From: Volvox africanus
Lineage: Eukaryota; Chlorophyta; Chlorophyceae; Chlamydomonadales; Volvocaceae
Direction: 5' to 3'
Length of the DNA stretch: 64,000 nucleotides
NCBI GenBank assembly: GCA_030268105.1
Contig: BSDZ01000033.1
Location: 1 to 64,000, forward strand
Part shown: positions 35,778-49,262 of the stretch, one piece after another
Position numbering within the stretch: the first letter of the stretch is position 1
Layout of the letters: the number at the start of each line of letters is the position of its first letter
Position numbers and translations under genes: made by a program
The notes under the pieces: generated by a model
Told to the model about the DNA's origin: nothing
The model's database searches: none
Seen by the model: only the letters and a program-made list of their open reading frames with translations

Positions 35778-36600
35778 TGTTGTGCTACGGTTCATTTCCC
35801 GCCGACGCGTAGGTCGACGCGATCCTACGAGGCGAAGTGCTTTTGTGATGAACGCATTGCATATGAATGAATCTGCATGATATAAATGTATTCGTGTACA
35901 TTTATATATGCATTTGGCATGTTGTCATTATCCATCGCGACATCGCATCATGGCAAATCCGCCTAGCATGCATGAATAACCGAAGCATTAAAGTGCGCAT
36001 TATGCTCGTGCTACAAACGATAAGTAATATTATCTGATATAATATTACTTCATTAAAGCACACGTTGAGAGCGCCGCACTCGTCGCGATACATGCCCTGC
36101 AACCGGATATCGTTATCCGGACCCTTGCATCATGCGAATGCCGGAAAGGCTTATACGTTGTTATACGTAGACATCGCCTAGACGCAGTAGGGTTGTCACA
36201 TCTAGGATCGGCCTCCTGATGTGAATCGTACGGCATTGCGATGCTGCGAGTATAACAGATGCGAGGACGGCTAAGCTAGACAAGACATTCGATACCGGAG
36301 AACACTTGTGTGTTCTACATTACTATTACTATACGATATTCTACTTAGCCCGAGCTAAGCCTGAACTTCGCTAATCACCGCCGCGTGATGATTGCTTGCT
36401 TCCGGCGCTGACGGCGATTTCGTCCATTGCATCATTCTGATCCGTAAGACTGTAAGTTATATCTCTCTTCGTCTTGAAGTCTTCCGCTGTCTCTGTTTGC
36501 TCTCGCTTGCCTTGCTGTACTTGCAAGTGCTCACGCATCGGTGTCGATAGTCTCCAGACGTGCAGATACTTATGAGCAAACGCGAACGAGAGGTACAACA
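35778..36600 (+). repeat. B2 5' LTR, array copy 2
   Basis: 823 bp, matching copy 1, including ACGCGAACGAG near the 3' end and GTGCGCATT near 35995. Copies 3 and 4 differ at both places. Confidence 0.9.
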
Positions 36601-36667
36601 ATTTGGTATCGAGACAGGTTCGTTGCCTAACTGTCTCTCTTTGTCTAATCGGAAGTAGGTTCTTTCT

Positions 36668-37101
36668 ATGGCGAGTTCCAGCGACGAACCACGAGGACCG
36701 CTAGATACTTTTGCCGAAGACTTAGGCCGCGCCGTTTTGGACGCCGCCGCTTCCGGTTTGTAATTGTTTAATTGCTTTTGTTTAGATTGCTGCACTTGTT
36801 GTGTAAGTGTACGCTCTGAGTCGCAGGTAATCTCAGTGCACCGGCATTGCTTGCCGCGGCGACTGAGACCGGCGTTCGTCCGGATCAGTTGGCGACTCTC
36901 ATTGCCCAAACTACGGAGATCAGGACTCAGCTGGGCAATTACTTGCTGAGTTTGCTGAATCTTCTCAAGAGTACTGTCGGTAGGCTCACCGAATCGCTTT
37001 GTACTCTTGCCTTTGCGATAGAAGTCGGCTTCTATTACGCAAAACTAGGGTATCGCTTCGTGCTCCATGTCCGCGGAACACGACGATACGCCGCACACTA
37101 G
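36668..37101 (+). CDS. B2 leader protein, array copy 2, probably spliced (exons 36668-36755 and 36827-37101)
   Basis: Undisrupted copy of the B2 leader with GT-AG gap of 71 nt and in-frame second exon overlapping the gag start at 37067. Confidence 0.52.
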
Positions 37102-37774
37102 CCTAGCTAGCCAACCCGATTTCGTTGTAGCTGCTAGAGCGCCGGATAGAGGTCTTGAGACTGTTGGCGCGCGAGCCACTCAAGAGCCCCTTTTCCTTCA
37201 GACCCCTGCTCACTTAATTGTGCCGCATTCAGCAGTGAACACGAATATGGACAACACTGCTGGACCAAGGGTTCTGCCATTACCTCAAGCTCGAGGGCAT
37301 GATGACATCCCTGAGGTGATGAGATTGTCGATTCCCGTTCCTAGGCTCAATATTTCGCTGACCGACAAGACACCAGGGCATAGCATAGCCGATGCAACTC
37401 GTGCGTACGTGCGTGACGCTAAAAAGTACCTCCAAGCTGTTCATGGTGGCGATAATGACGGTATCAGGTGTCTCTTCGTTGGTAACACCCTCGAGGGCTC
37501 AGCGAAGGACTGGTATCGCAATTGGACCAACGCCCGGGGCAGCTATACTTTTGACGAGTTAGTCGCCGCTTTGCTCGCACGATTCGCTACTGAGGTTCAA
37601 GCACGCGATGTGGAAGCTCGTAACGTTTTGGCAGCCGGTAGCTACCACATGCGTCGGGATGAAAATGTACCTGCGTACCAGTCACGCTTCGAAGCACTTG
37701 TGACTCCCATGAATAACCGAAGCATTAAAGTGCGCATTATGCTCGTGCTACAAACGATAAGTAATATTATCTGA
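37067..37774 (+). pseudogene. gag: Truncated B2 gag fused to LTR, array copy 2
   Basis: Same gag-to-LTR junction as 27844-28551, at about 37708-37711; 235 codons open. Identity of the junction shows a single deletion later copied. Confidence 0.87.
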
Positions 37775-38336
37775 TATAATATTACTTCATTAAAGCACAC
37801 GTTGAGAGCGCCGCACTCGTCGCGATACATGCCCTGCAACCGGATATCGTTATCCGGACCCTTGCATCATGCGAATGCCGGAAAGGCTTATACGTTGTTA
37901 TACGTAGACATCGCCTAGACGCAGTAGGGTTGTCACACTTAGGATCGGCCTCCTAGTGTGAATCATACGACATTGCGATGCTGCGAGTATAACAGATGCG
38001 AGGACGGCTAAGCTAGACAAGACATTCAATACTGGAGAACACTTGTGTGTTCTACGCTATTATTACTATACGCTATTCTACTTAGCCCGAGCTAAGCCTA
38101 AACTTCGCTATTCACCGCCGCGTGATGATTGCTTGCATCCGGCGCTGACGGCGATTACGTCCATTGCACCGCTTCGATCTGTAAGACTGTAAGTTATATC
38201 TCTTCTTGTTTGAAGTCTTCCACTGTCTCTGTTTGCTTGCGCTTGTCTTGCTGTACTTGCAAGTGCTCGCGCATCGATGTTGAAAGCCTTCAGACGCGCA
38301 GATACTTATGAGCAAACACGAAGGAGAGGTACAACA
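37711..38336 (+). repeat. Hybrid B2/B1 LTR, junction of array copies 2 and 3
   Basis: Same mosaic as 28488-29113: B2-like on the left, B1-like on the right, then B1 internal sequence. Confidence 0.84.
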
Positions 38337-38403
38337 AATTGGTATCGAGACAGGTTCGTTGCCTAACTGTCTCTTTGTGTCTAATCGGAAGTAGGTCCTT
38401 TCT

Positions 38404-38837
38404 ATGGCGAGTTCCAGCGATGAACCATGAGGACCGCTAGATACATTCGCCGAAGATCTAGGCCGCGCCGTGTTGGACGCCGCTGCTTCCGGTTTGTAAT
38501 TGTTTAATTGCTTTTGCATTGATTGCTGCACTTGTTGTGTAAGTGTACGCTCTGAGTCGCAGGTAATCTCAGTGCACCGGCATTGCTTGCCGCGGCGACT
38601 GAGACCGGCTTTCGTCCGGACCAGTTGGCGACTCTCATTGCCCAAACTACGGAGATCAGGACTCAGCTGGGCAAGTACTTGCTGAGTTTACTGAATCTTC
38701 TCAAGAGTACTGTCGGTAGGATCACCGAATCGTTTTGTACTCTTGCCTTTGCAATAGAAGTCGGCTTCTATTACACAAACCTAGGGTATCGCTTTGTGCT
38801 CCATGTCCGCGGAACACGACGATACGCCGCACACTAG
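38404..38837 (+). pseudogene. B1 leader protein gene, array copy 3
   Basis: TGA in exon 1 as in the other B1 copies; second segment open and overlapping gag at 38803. Confidence 0.55.
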
Positions 38838-40039
38838 CCTAGCTAGCCAACCCGATTTTGTTGTGGCTGCTAGAGCTCCGGATAGAGGTCTTGAGACTGT
38901 TGGCACACGAGCCACTCAAGAGCCCCTTTTCCTTCAGACCCCTGCTCACTTAATTGTGCCGCATTCAGCAGTTAATACGAATATGGACAATACTGCTGGA
39001 CCAAGGGTTCTGCCATTACCTCAAGCTCGAGGGCACGATGACATCCCTGAGGTGATGAGATTGTCAATTCCCGTTCCTAGGCTCAATATCTTGCTGACTG
39101 AAAAAAACACCAGGACCTAGCATAGCCGATGCAACTCGTGCGTACGTGCGTGACGCTAAAAAGTATCTCCAGGCTGTTCATGGTGGCGATAATGATGGTA
39201 TCAGGTGTCTCTTCGTTGGTAACACCCTCGAGGGCTCAGCGAAGGACTGGTATCGCGAATGGACCACCGCCCGGGGCGACTATACTTTTGACGAGATGAT
39301 CGCCGCTTTGCTCGCACGGTTCGCTACTGAGGTTCAAGCACGTGATGTGGAGGCTCGTAAGGTTTTGGCAGCCGGTAGCTACCACATGCGTCGGGGTGAA
39401 AATGTACCTGCGTACCAGTCACACTTCGAAGCACTTGTGACCCCCATTGCTGATCTCATCGAAACCGAGCGTGTCTTTTGGTTTAAGCGAGGCCTGACAA
39501 AACTTTTGGCTAAATGGTGCGCTACTGACTTGGCTGGGGTGCCGATCAAGTCGTATGATGCCTTGGTCACTTTTGCTAAGGGTACGGAGATACGACTCCT
39601 TGCCGGTGAGGAAGAAGTCAAGTCTGTCCCTCGTGCAAATGCCGTGCAAGTGCAGGATCCGCTTGGGGAAGCTGTAGCTCTCGACCAGGAACTCGGAGCG
39701 ACCCGCCCCACGCCTACTGCCGCGACGCGACGCAGCAACCGGCAACGCCAGGCGCGCGGGGGCGCTAGCTCGGGTGTCCGCGGGTCAGGAGGAGCAGGTC
39801 CGAGCTCGGACCCGGCTAAGAGCAGGAAGCGTGGTGGTGCGCCGTCGTCGGCAGCCGCACAGCACTCTGACCCCAATGCGAAGCGGACTCGCACGGATGA
39901 CTCGTTTATGCCAAAATGGAATTGCAATCGTTCCGAGTTCGAACGTCGGAAAGCGGCCAATGTTTGTCGACGGTGCGCGGAGAGTCATCCTACGAAGGAT
40001 TGCCCGTTACTGCCGCCGTTTGTACCTCAGCCGAAATAG
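38803..40039 (+). pseudogene. gag: B1 gag, array copy 3, frameshifted
   Basis: Same A-run insertion; open 297-codon C-terminal part at 39146-40039 with zinc knuckle, then TAG at 40037-40039. Confidence 0.87.
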
Positions 40040-42810
40040 GGGCTTGCCTGGGTTCCTGTGGAGGGGGCACCGCCCGGGATTTCTGAACTAACGCGTGGTC
40101 GGTGGTCATCCTTACGGCCAGCCGTGAAGGCATTGTTGCCTTGCGTACATGGACACATCGAGCGAGTCATTGCGCGACGCATCACGCTTGACGGACGCAC
40201 GGGACTTCTCTGCTTCGATCCGTTGTGTAATTTGTTTACACCTCGCCGTCCCCTGTCGTCTATCGATCTGTCTAACCACGTGATTTTGTTCATCCCCTCG
40301 TCTCTGCGTGAGATGTCGGAACAGTTGGCCGTTTATAGGAGATGTAGGCGTCAATATCCAGGCACCGCTGCATGTGTATTACTCCCCGCTTTCTGTCGGC
40401 GCAAGGCAGAGGCATCGTTAAGGGGTATGCGGCGTATGATACGCCCCAGCACATCCCCATATTCTGCACCGATTTTGTTTGTCGGTAAGAAGGATGGGAC
40501 CTTGTGCATGTGCATCGATTACCGGGGGTTGAATGCGAGTACGGTGAAAAATCGCTACCCTTTGCCACGTGTTGACGACCTGTTGGATAAGCTGAAGGGA
40601 TCGGCTTAATTTTCCTCGATTGACTTGCAACAGGGCTATAATCAGATCCGCATCGCTTTTTGGACGCCCTTCGGTCACTTCGAGTATACGGTCCTATCAT
40701 TTGGTTTGACTAATGCCCCTGCGACGTTTCAGGCGGTTATGGACCGAATGTTTAGGCCGTTTATCGACAGGTTCGTTGTTTGCTACCTGGATGACATCTT
40801 GGTCTATTCTAAGACGTGTGAGGAGCACTTGGAGCATCTGCGGCTCGTGCTCGACGTTATGAGGCGGGAGAATTTGTTTGCTAAACGCGCCAAATGCTTT
40901 TGGGCGCAGCCTCAGGTGGAATATTTGGGCCACATTGTGTCGGCTACCGGTGTGAAGATGGACCCGCGGAAGGTCGCTGTGGTTCGCGATTGGCCCGCAC
41001 CTCAGAACCTCACGGAGCTGCGTAAGTTCCTTGGCTTGACCAATTATTTCTGAAAGTTCATTGAAAAATATTCCATCATTGCGGCCCCGCTTACTAACTT
41101 AACTCGCAAAGGCGTTTTCGTTTCGCTCGAGTTGTGGACGTCGCAATGCCAGCGGGCATTCAAAGAGCTCAAGTGAACCGTTGCCGAAGATGTCACCCTT
41201 GCATTCCCTGATTACTCGTTGCCGTTTCGTGTTGAGGTAGTGTCTGATGCCTCAGTATTTGGAAGCGGCGCTGTATTGTTACAGGAAGGGCGACCGATCG
41301 CCTTCACGAGTAAGAAGTTTTCTGGTGCGGAGATTCGCTACACCACCGGGGAACAGGAGCTTCTGGCCGTACTGCATGCTTTAAAGGAATGGCGCTGTTA
41401 CCTCGAGGGACGCCCGTTTACTTTAAAGACTGACCATAAGCCCCTAACGTTTTTGCAAAACGGTCCGACGTTGAACCGCCGTCAGGCTAGGTGGATGGAA
41501 TACCTAGCTAGGTTCGACTGCACCTGGGAGTACATTTCTGGTAAATTGAATATTGCCGATGCTCTCAGTCGACATCCGTCGCTACACGCTGCAATTTTAG
41601 CAGCGCCCATCGTGCGACCGCATAACAAGGAGGTGCCGATCGCGACGGACCTCGCAGAGCGGTTGAAGGTGGCCTACAACGCAGATGCCTGGTTCTCGGA
41701 GCCGGCTAATGTAGAAAACCTTCGCAAGCAGAATGGCCTTTGGCTACGGACGGAGGGTGCAGCTACGCAAATCGTCGTTCCGAACGACGACGTGCTATGC
41801 TACAACATCCTTGCGTGGTTCCACGAGGACCCGTTAGCAGGACACCCTGGTAGCAACCGGTTGGTCGAGTTGGTGCAACATTCCTTTTGGTGGCCTCGTT
41901 TGGCTAACGATGCGGCGAACTTCGTACAGACATGCAGTCTGTGCCAGCGCAATAAGGCTTTGTCCGGTAAGGGCCATGGGTTGTTGGAACCGTTGCCTGT
42001 CCTGGATGCGCCTTGGGAAAGTGTTTCCATGGACTTCGTAGTCGCGCTGCCCAAAACTGAGGGGGGATATGATGCGGTGTTCGTAATGGTCGATTGCCTG
42101 ACTAAGATGGTCCACCTAGCACCATGCACATCGTCCTGCACGGCTGAACAAACCACACGCTTGTTTTTCGACAATGTGGTTCGGTTACACGGGGTTCCCA
42201 AAAACGTGATCTCGGACCGCAGTGGACAGTTCACGTCTAAGTTTTGGGAAGCGCTCTGCAAGCTAGTTGGCATGCGTGTCAACCTGAGCACGGCGTATCA
42301 CCCGCAGACTGATGGTCAAACCAAACGCACAAACCGCACGTTGGGTGATATGTTGCGCAATTATGCTGGTCGCACACCACTCGTTTGGGATACATATTTG
42401 ACTGCGGCAGAATTCACGCTTAACAACGCTGTTAACCGCTCTACAGGCAAAAGTCCGTTCTTTCTTAACTATGGGTTTCATCCCGCGCTACCCGTGTGGC
42501 GTGAGTTGGAAGTGAACGTGCCTGCTGCTAAACGTTTTGCTAAGTCTTTTATGTCCCGAATCACAGACGCGAAGTCGTGTTTGGATGCGGCTCAGCATCG
42601 AACGACGGAATACTACAACAAATCCAAGCAGGATGTGACGTTTTCAGAAGGGCAACTCATGTTGCTAAGCACCAAGAACTTGCGTTCCTTGGCCGACGGA
42701 TCCCGACTCTTACCCCGCTAGATTGGTCCGTATCCTGTCGTGCGCATGGTTGGGAATGTGGCTGTGGAGCTTGCATTGCCCGCTGATATGACCATTCACC
42801 CCACGTTTCA
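40040..42810 (+). pseudogene. pol: B1 pol, array copy 3
   Basis: Protease deleted, RT stops at the same places, integrase Glu replaced by Lys (GQTKRTNR) as in copies 2 and 4. Ends joined to LTR. Confidence 0.87.
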
Positions 42811-43304
42811 AATATCGTTATTCAGACCCTTGCATCATGTGAATGCCGGAAAGGCTTATACGTTGTTATGCTTGGACATCGCCTATACGCAGTAGGGTTG
42901 TCACACTTAGGATTGGCCTCCTAGTGTGAATCGTACGACATTGCGATGCTGCGAGTATAACAGATGCGAGGACGGCTAAGCAAGATAAGACATTCAATAC
43001 TGGAGAACACTTGTGTGTTCTACGCTATTATTACTATACACTATTCTACTTAGCCCGAGCTAAGCCTAAACTTCCCTATTCACCGCCGCGTGATGATTGC
43101 TTGCTTCCGGCGCTGACAGCGATTACGTCCATTGCACCGCTTCGATCTGTAAGACTGTAAGTTATATCTCTTCTTGTTTGAAGTCTTCCGCTGTCTCTGT
43201 TTGCTTGCGCTTGTCTTGCTGTACTTGCAAGTGCTCACGCATCAGTGTCGAAAGCCTTCAGACGCGCAGATACTTATGAGCAAACACGAAGGAGAGGTAC
43301 AACA
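42811..43304 (+). repeat. Truncated B1 3' LTR, array copy 3
   Basis: Same 494-bp remnant as in copies 1 and 2, followed by GGCAG and A pol. Confidence 0.87.
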
Positions 43305-44589
43305 GGCAGGACATCCTGGAAGCACGCGATTGGCAGAGCTGGTACGACGCTCGTTCTGGTGGCCGCGCGTGGTGAAGGATGCGGAAAACTTTGTGCAAAG
43401 GTGCAGTTTATGCCAGCGCAATAAAACACTATCAGGTAAGGCCAGTGTTTATTACAACCTTTACCTATACCAGATGTCGCTTGGGAAAGTGTTTCTATGG
43501 ACTTCGTAGTCGCGCTGCCCAAAACTGAAGGGGGATACGACTCGGTGTTCGTAATGGTCGATCGTTTGACCAAGATGGTTCACTTAGCCCCCTGCACCTC
43601 GTCTTGCACCGCTGAGCAAACAGCACGATTATTTTTCGATAGCGTGGTTCGATTGCATGGCGTTCCTAAAAATGTGATATCCGATCGCGGCGGTCAATTC
43701 ACGTCTAAGTTTTGGGAAGCACTATGTCAACTCGTCGGTATGCGCGTTCATTTGAGCACAGCATATCATCCACAATCCGATGGGCAAACTGAAAGCATAA
43801 ATCGCACTTTGGGCGACATGTTGAGGAATTTCGCGGGACGCACACCCTTTGTTTGGGATACGTTTCTGACTTCGGCAGAATTTGCGCTTAACAACGCTGT
43901 TAACCGCTCTACAGGTCAAAGCCCTTTCTTTCTGAATTATGGATCATCCTGCGCTACCCGTGTGGCGAGAATTGGAGATAAATATCCCTGCGGCTAAAAC
44001 CTTTGCCAAGTCGTTCCTATCCCGCATGACAGACGCGAAGGCATGCCTGGACGCGGCACAACAACGGACGACGGACTATTATAATAAATCTAAACGGGAC
44101 GTAACATTTTCGGTGGGACAAATGGTATTACTGAGCACTAAGAACTTGCGTTCGCTCGCCGACAGTTCCCGTAAATTGTTACCTCGTTGGATCGGTCCAT
44201 ATCCCGTTGTTCGCATGGTAGGGAATGTAGCCGTGGAGCTATCCCTACCTTCTGACATGAATATCCATCCCACATTTCATATTTCTTTAATTCGCCCTTA
44301 TCGCGGCACAGCACCCGTTACGAACGACACCGATGCCCCTGCAGTAATGGACCCCGGTCCCGAGACCTGGATCGCAGGCAAGCAAAAGGTGTATGATGTG
44401 GAACGCATACTGGATTATCAGGTTCGTCGCATTGGTCGACAACGACGAAAGCGGAAGGTGCATGAATATCTGGTCAAGTGGACTGGCTATTCTAGCGAGC
44501 ATAATTCGTAGGAGCCGATGCGTAACTTCTCGCCGGAAATGAAGCCCCTGTTGGAGGAAGCTCGTCTACGCGCCACGCAAACCCAATGA
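43305..44589 (+). pseudogene. pol: Family A pol 3' part, array copy 3
   Basis: Integrase and chromodomain with the shared frameshifts and chromodomain TAG; catalytic Asp, Asp and Glu codons are all retained. The purine tract is at 44634-44648. Confidence 0.87.
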
Positions 44590-44648
44590 TCCTTGCAGTC
44601 GATGCTGTTCGATGCAGCGAGGATGCTGCATACGGGAGGGGGGATAGT

Positions 44649-44973
44649 TGTTGTACGTGGGTTCAATCACCGTTTACAATTATGAAGGCCGCAATGCATT
44701 CAGATATCATGAAGCATAATACAATCATATAAGCATGATATACTCGAGTATATCTAGCTAATCAGGCATGTCGCACGGGGTCTGACGGGGTCTGACGGCA
44801 GACTGTAATTCTGTAACTGAAGAACATTGTAAGTTGAATCTTTCCTTGCTATTGAGTCTTCCGCTGTCTACTTTTCGCATTGGCTTGCCTTGCTGTTCGT
44901 AAGCTTGGTATGCACGCAGCTAACACCTAGACGTGCAGAGCTAATACATGATTGAAGAAGGAAGGATACAACA
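44649..44973 (+). repeat. Short family A LTR, array copy 3
   Basis: 325 bp with the shared internal deletion; A leader stub at 44974-45000. Confidence 0.9.
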
Positions 44974-45000
44974 AATTTGGTATCGAGACCTGGTTGAATC

Positions 45001-45823
45001 TGTTGTGCTACGGTTCATTTCCCGCCGACGCGTAGGTCGACGCGATCCTACGAGGCGAAGTGCTTTTGTGATGAACGCATTGCATATGAATGAATCTGCA
45101 TGATATAAATGTATTCGTGTACATTTATATATGCATTTGGCATGTTGTCATTATCCATCGCGACATCGCATCATGGCAAATCCGCCTAGCATGCATGAAT
45201 AACCGAAGCATTAAAGTGCACATTATGCTCGTGCTACAAACGATAAGTAATATTATCTGATATAATATTACTTCATTAAAGCACACGTTGAGAGCGCCGC
45301 ACTCGTCGCGATACATGCCCTGCAACCGGATATCGTTATCCGGACCCTTGCATCATGCGAATGCCGGAAAGGCTTATACGTTGTTATACGTAGACATCGC
45401 CTAGACGCAGTAGGGTTGTCACATCTAGGATCGGCCTCCTGATGTGAATCGTACGGCATTGCGATGCTGCGAGTATAACAGATGCGAGGACGGCTAAGCT
45501 AGACAAGACATTCGATACCGGAGAACACTTGTGTGTTCTACATTACTATTACTATACGATATTCTACTTAGCCCGAGCTAAGCCTGAACTTCGCTAATCA
45601 CCGCCGCGTGATGATTGCTTGCTTCCGGCGCTGACGGCGATTTCGTCCATTGCATCATTCTGATCCGTAAGACTGTAAGTTATATCTCTCTTCGTCTTGA
45701 AGTCTTCCGCTGTCTCTGTTTGCTCTCGCTTGCCTTGCTGTACTTGCAAGTGCTCGCGCATCGGTGTCGATAGTCTCCAGACGTGCAGATACTTATGAGC
45801 AAACACGAAGGAGAGGTACAACA
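45001..45823 (+). repeat. B2 5' LTR, array copy 3
   Basis: 823 bp. It shares GTGCACATT (near 45216) and ACACGAAGGAG near its 3' end with the 5' LTR of the intact B2, and differs there from copies 1 and 2. The second motif is the B1 form, suggesting conversion by a B1 LTR. Confidence 0.9.
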
Positions 45824-45890
45824 ATTTGGTATCGAGACAGGTTCGTTGCCTAACTGTCTCTCTTTGTCTAATCGGAAGTAGGTTCTTTCT

Positions 45891-46324
45891 ATGGCGAGTT
45901 CCAGCGACGAACCACGAGGACCGCTAGATACTTTTGCCGAAGACTTAGGCCGCGCCGTTTTGGACGCCGCCGCTTCCGGTTTGTAATTGTTTAATTGCTT
46001 TTGTTTAGATTGCTGCACTTGTTGTGTAAGTGTACGCTCTGAGTCGCAGGTAATCTCAGTGCACCGGCATTGCTTGCCGCGGCGACTGAGACCGGCGTTC
46101 GTCCGGATCAGTTGGCGACTCTCATTGCCCAAACTACGGAGATCAGGACTCAGCTGGGCAATTACTTGCTGAGTTTGCTGAATCTTCTCAAGAGTACTGT
46201 CGGTAGGCTCACCGAATCGCTTTGTACTCTTGCCTTTGCGATAGAAGTCGGCTTCTATTACGCAAAACTAGGGTATCGCTTTGTGCTCCATGTCCGCGGA
46301 ACACGACGATACGCCGCACACTAG
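45891..46324 (+). CDS. B2 leader protein, array copy 3, probably spliced (exons 45891-45978 and 46050-46324)
   Basis: Undisrupted copy; same donor GTTTGTAA and acceptor TCGCAG, and an in-frame second segment overlapping the gag start at 46290. Confidence 0.52.
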
Positions 46325-46997
46325 CCTAGCTAGCCAACCCGATTTCGTTGTAGCTGCTAGAGCGCCGGATAGAGGTCTTGAGACTGTTGGCGCGCGAGCC
46401 ACTCAAGAGCCCCTTTTCCTTCAGACCCCTGCTCACTTAATTGTGCCGCATTCAGCAGTGAACACGAATATGGACAACACTGCTGGACCAAGGGTTCTGC
46501 CATTACCTCAAGCTCGAGGGCATGATGACATCCCTGAGGTGATGAGATTGTCGATTCCCGTTCCTAGGCTCAATATTTCGCTGACCGACAAGACACCAGG
46601 GCATAGCATAGCCGATGCAACTCGTGCGTACGTGCGTGACGCTAAAAAGTACCTCCAAGCTGTTCATGGTGGCGATAATGACGGTATCAGGTGTCTCTTC
46701 GTTGGTAACACCCTCGAGGGCTCAGCGAAGGACTGGTATCGCAATTGGACCAACGCCCGGGGCAGCTATACTTTTGACGAGTTAGTCGCCGCTTTGCTCG
46801 CACGATTCGCTACTGAGGTTCAAGCACGCGATGTGGAAGCTCGTAACGTTTTGGCAGCCGGTAGCTACCACATGCGTCGGGATGAAAATGTACCTGCGTA
46901 CCAGTCACGCTTCGAAGCACTTGTGACTCCCATGAATAACCGAAGCATTAAAGTGCGCATTATGCTCGTGCTACAAACGATAAGTAATATTATCTGA
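46290..46997 (+). pseudogene. gag: Truncated B2 gag fused to LTR, array copy 3
   Basis: Same fusion as in copies 1 and 2, junction at about 46931-46934, stop at 46995-46997. It is the last truncated gag before the intact element. Confidence 0.87.
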
Positions 46998-47559
46998 TAT
47001 AATATTACTTCATTAAAGCACACGTTGAGAGCGCCGCACTCGTCGCGATACATGCCCTGCAACCGGATATCGTTATCCGGACCCTTGCATCATGCGAATG
47101 CCGGAAAGGCTTATACGTTGTTATACGTAGACATCGCCTAGACGCAGTAGGGTTGTCACACTTAGGATCGGCCTCCTAGTGTGAATCATACGACATTGCG
47201 ATGCTGCGAGTATAACAGATGCGAGGACGGCTAAGCTAGACAAGACATTCAATACTGGAGAACACTTGTGTGTTCTACGCTATTATTACTATACGCTATT
47301 CTACTTAGCCCGAGCTAAGCCTAAACTTCGCTATTCACCGCCGCGTGATGATTGCTTGCATCCGGCGCTGACGGCGATTACGTCCATTGCACCGCTTCGA
47401 TCTGTAAGACTGTAAGTTATATCTCTTCTTGTTTGAAGTCTTCCACTGTCTCTGTTTGCTTGCGCTTGTCTTGCTGTACTTGCAAGTGCTCGCGCATCGA
47501 TGTTGAAAGCCTTCAGACGCGCAGATACTTATGAGCAAACACGAAGGAGAGGTACAACA
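46934..47559 (+). repeat. Hybrid B2/B1 LTR, junction of array copies 3 and 4
   Basis: Mosaic LTR as at 28488-29113, leading into the fourth B1 internal region. Confidence 0.84.
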
Positions 47560-47626
47560 AATTGGTATCGAGACAGGTTCGTTGCCTAACTGTCTCTTTG
47601 TGTCTAATCGGAAGTAGGTCCTTTCT

Positions 47627-48060
47627 ATGGCGAGTTCCAGCGATGAACCATGAGGACCGCTAGATACATTCGCCGAAGATCTAGGCCGCGCCGTGTTGGA
47701 CGCCGCTGCTTCCGGTTTGTAATTGTTTAATTGCTTTTGCATTGATTGCTGCACTTGTTGTGTAAGTGTACGCTCTGAGTCGCAGGTAATCTCAGTGCAC
47801 CGGCATTGCTTGCCGCGGCGACTGAGACCGGCTTTCGTCCGGACCAGTTGGCGACTCTCATTGCCCAAACTACGGAGATCAGGACTCAGCTGGGCAAGTA
47901 CTTGCTGAGTTTACTGAATCTTCTCAAGAGTACTGTCGGTAGGATCACCGAATCGTTTTGTACTCTTGCCTTTGCAATAGAAGTCGGCTTCTATTACACA
48001 AACCTAGGGTATCGCTTTGTGCTCCATGTCCGCGGAACACGACGATACGCCGCACACTAG
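47627..48060 (+). pseudogene. B1 leader protein gene, array copy 4
   Basis: Same exon 1 TGA; second segment open and overlapping gag at 48026. Confidence 0.55.
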
Positions 48061-49262
48061 CCTAGCTAGCCAACCCGATTTTGTTGTGGCTGCTAGAGCT
48101 CCGGATAGAGGTCTTGAGACTGTTGGCACACGAGCCACTCAAGAGCCCCTTTTCCTTCAGACCCCTGCTCACTTAATTGTGCCGCATTCAGCAGTTAATA
48201 CGAATATGGACAATACTGCTGGACCAAGGGTTCTGCCATTACCTCAAGCTCGAGGGCACGATGACATCCCTGAGGTGATGAGATTGTCAATTCCCGTTCC
48301 TAGGCTCAATATCTTGCTGACTGAAAAAAACACCAGGACCTAGCATAGCCGATGCAACTCGTGCGTACGTGCGTGACGCTAAAAAGTATCTCCAGGCTGT
48401 TCATGGTGGCGATAATGATGGTATCAGGTGTCTCTTCGTTGGTAACACCCTCGAGGGCTCAGCGAAGGACTGGTATCGCGAATGGACCACCGCCCGGGGC
48501 GACTATACTTTTGACGAGATGATCGCCGCTTTGCTCGCACGGTTCGCTACTGAGGTTCAAGCACGTGATGTGGAGGCTCGTAAGGTTTTGGCAGCCGGTA
48601 GCTACCACATGCGTCGGGGTGAAAATGTACCTGCGTACCAGTCACACTTCGAAGCACTTGTGACCCCCATTGCTGATCTCATCGAAACCGAGCGTGTCTT
48701 TTGGTTTAAGCGAGGCCTGACAAAACTTTTGGCTAAATGGTGCGCTACTGACTTGGCTGGGGTGCCGATCAAGTCGTATGATGCCTTGGTCACTTTTGCT
48801 AAGGGTACGGAGATACGACTCCTTGCCGGTGAGGAAGAAGTCAAGTCTGTCCCTCGTGCAAATGCCGTGCAAGTGCAGGATCCGCTTGGGGAAGCTGTAG
48901 CTCTCGACCAGGAACTCGGAGCGACCCGCCCCACGCCTACTGCCGCGACGCGACGCAGCAACCGGCAACGCCAGGCGCGCGGGGGCGCTAGCTCGGGTGT
49001 CCGCGGGTCAGGAGGAGCAGGTCCGAGCTCGGACCCGGCTAAGAGCAGGAAGCGTGGTGGTGCGCCGTCGTCGGCAGCCGCACAGCACTCTGACCCCAAT
49101 GCGAAGCGGACTCGCACGGATGACTCGTTTATGCCAAAATGGAATTGCAATCGTTCCGAGTTCGAACGTCGGAAAGCGGCCAATGTTTGTCGACGGTGCG
49201 CGGAGAGTCATCCTACGAAGGATTGCCCGTTACTGCCGCCGTTTGTACCTCAGCCGAAATAG
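48026..49262 (+). pseudogene. gag: B1 gag, array copy 4, frameshifted
   Basis: Same A-run insertion; open C-terminal part 48369-49262 with zinc knuckle and TAG. Confidence 0.87.

Noticed and set aside
47335..47868. 177-codon minus-strand frame over the B LTR and leader, repeated in each unit
   Set aside because: It covers LTR and leader sequence read backwards, crosses the proposed intron, and is shortened to 150 codons in the B2 versions. No conserved domain.
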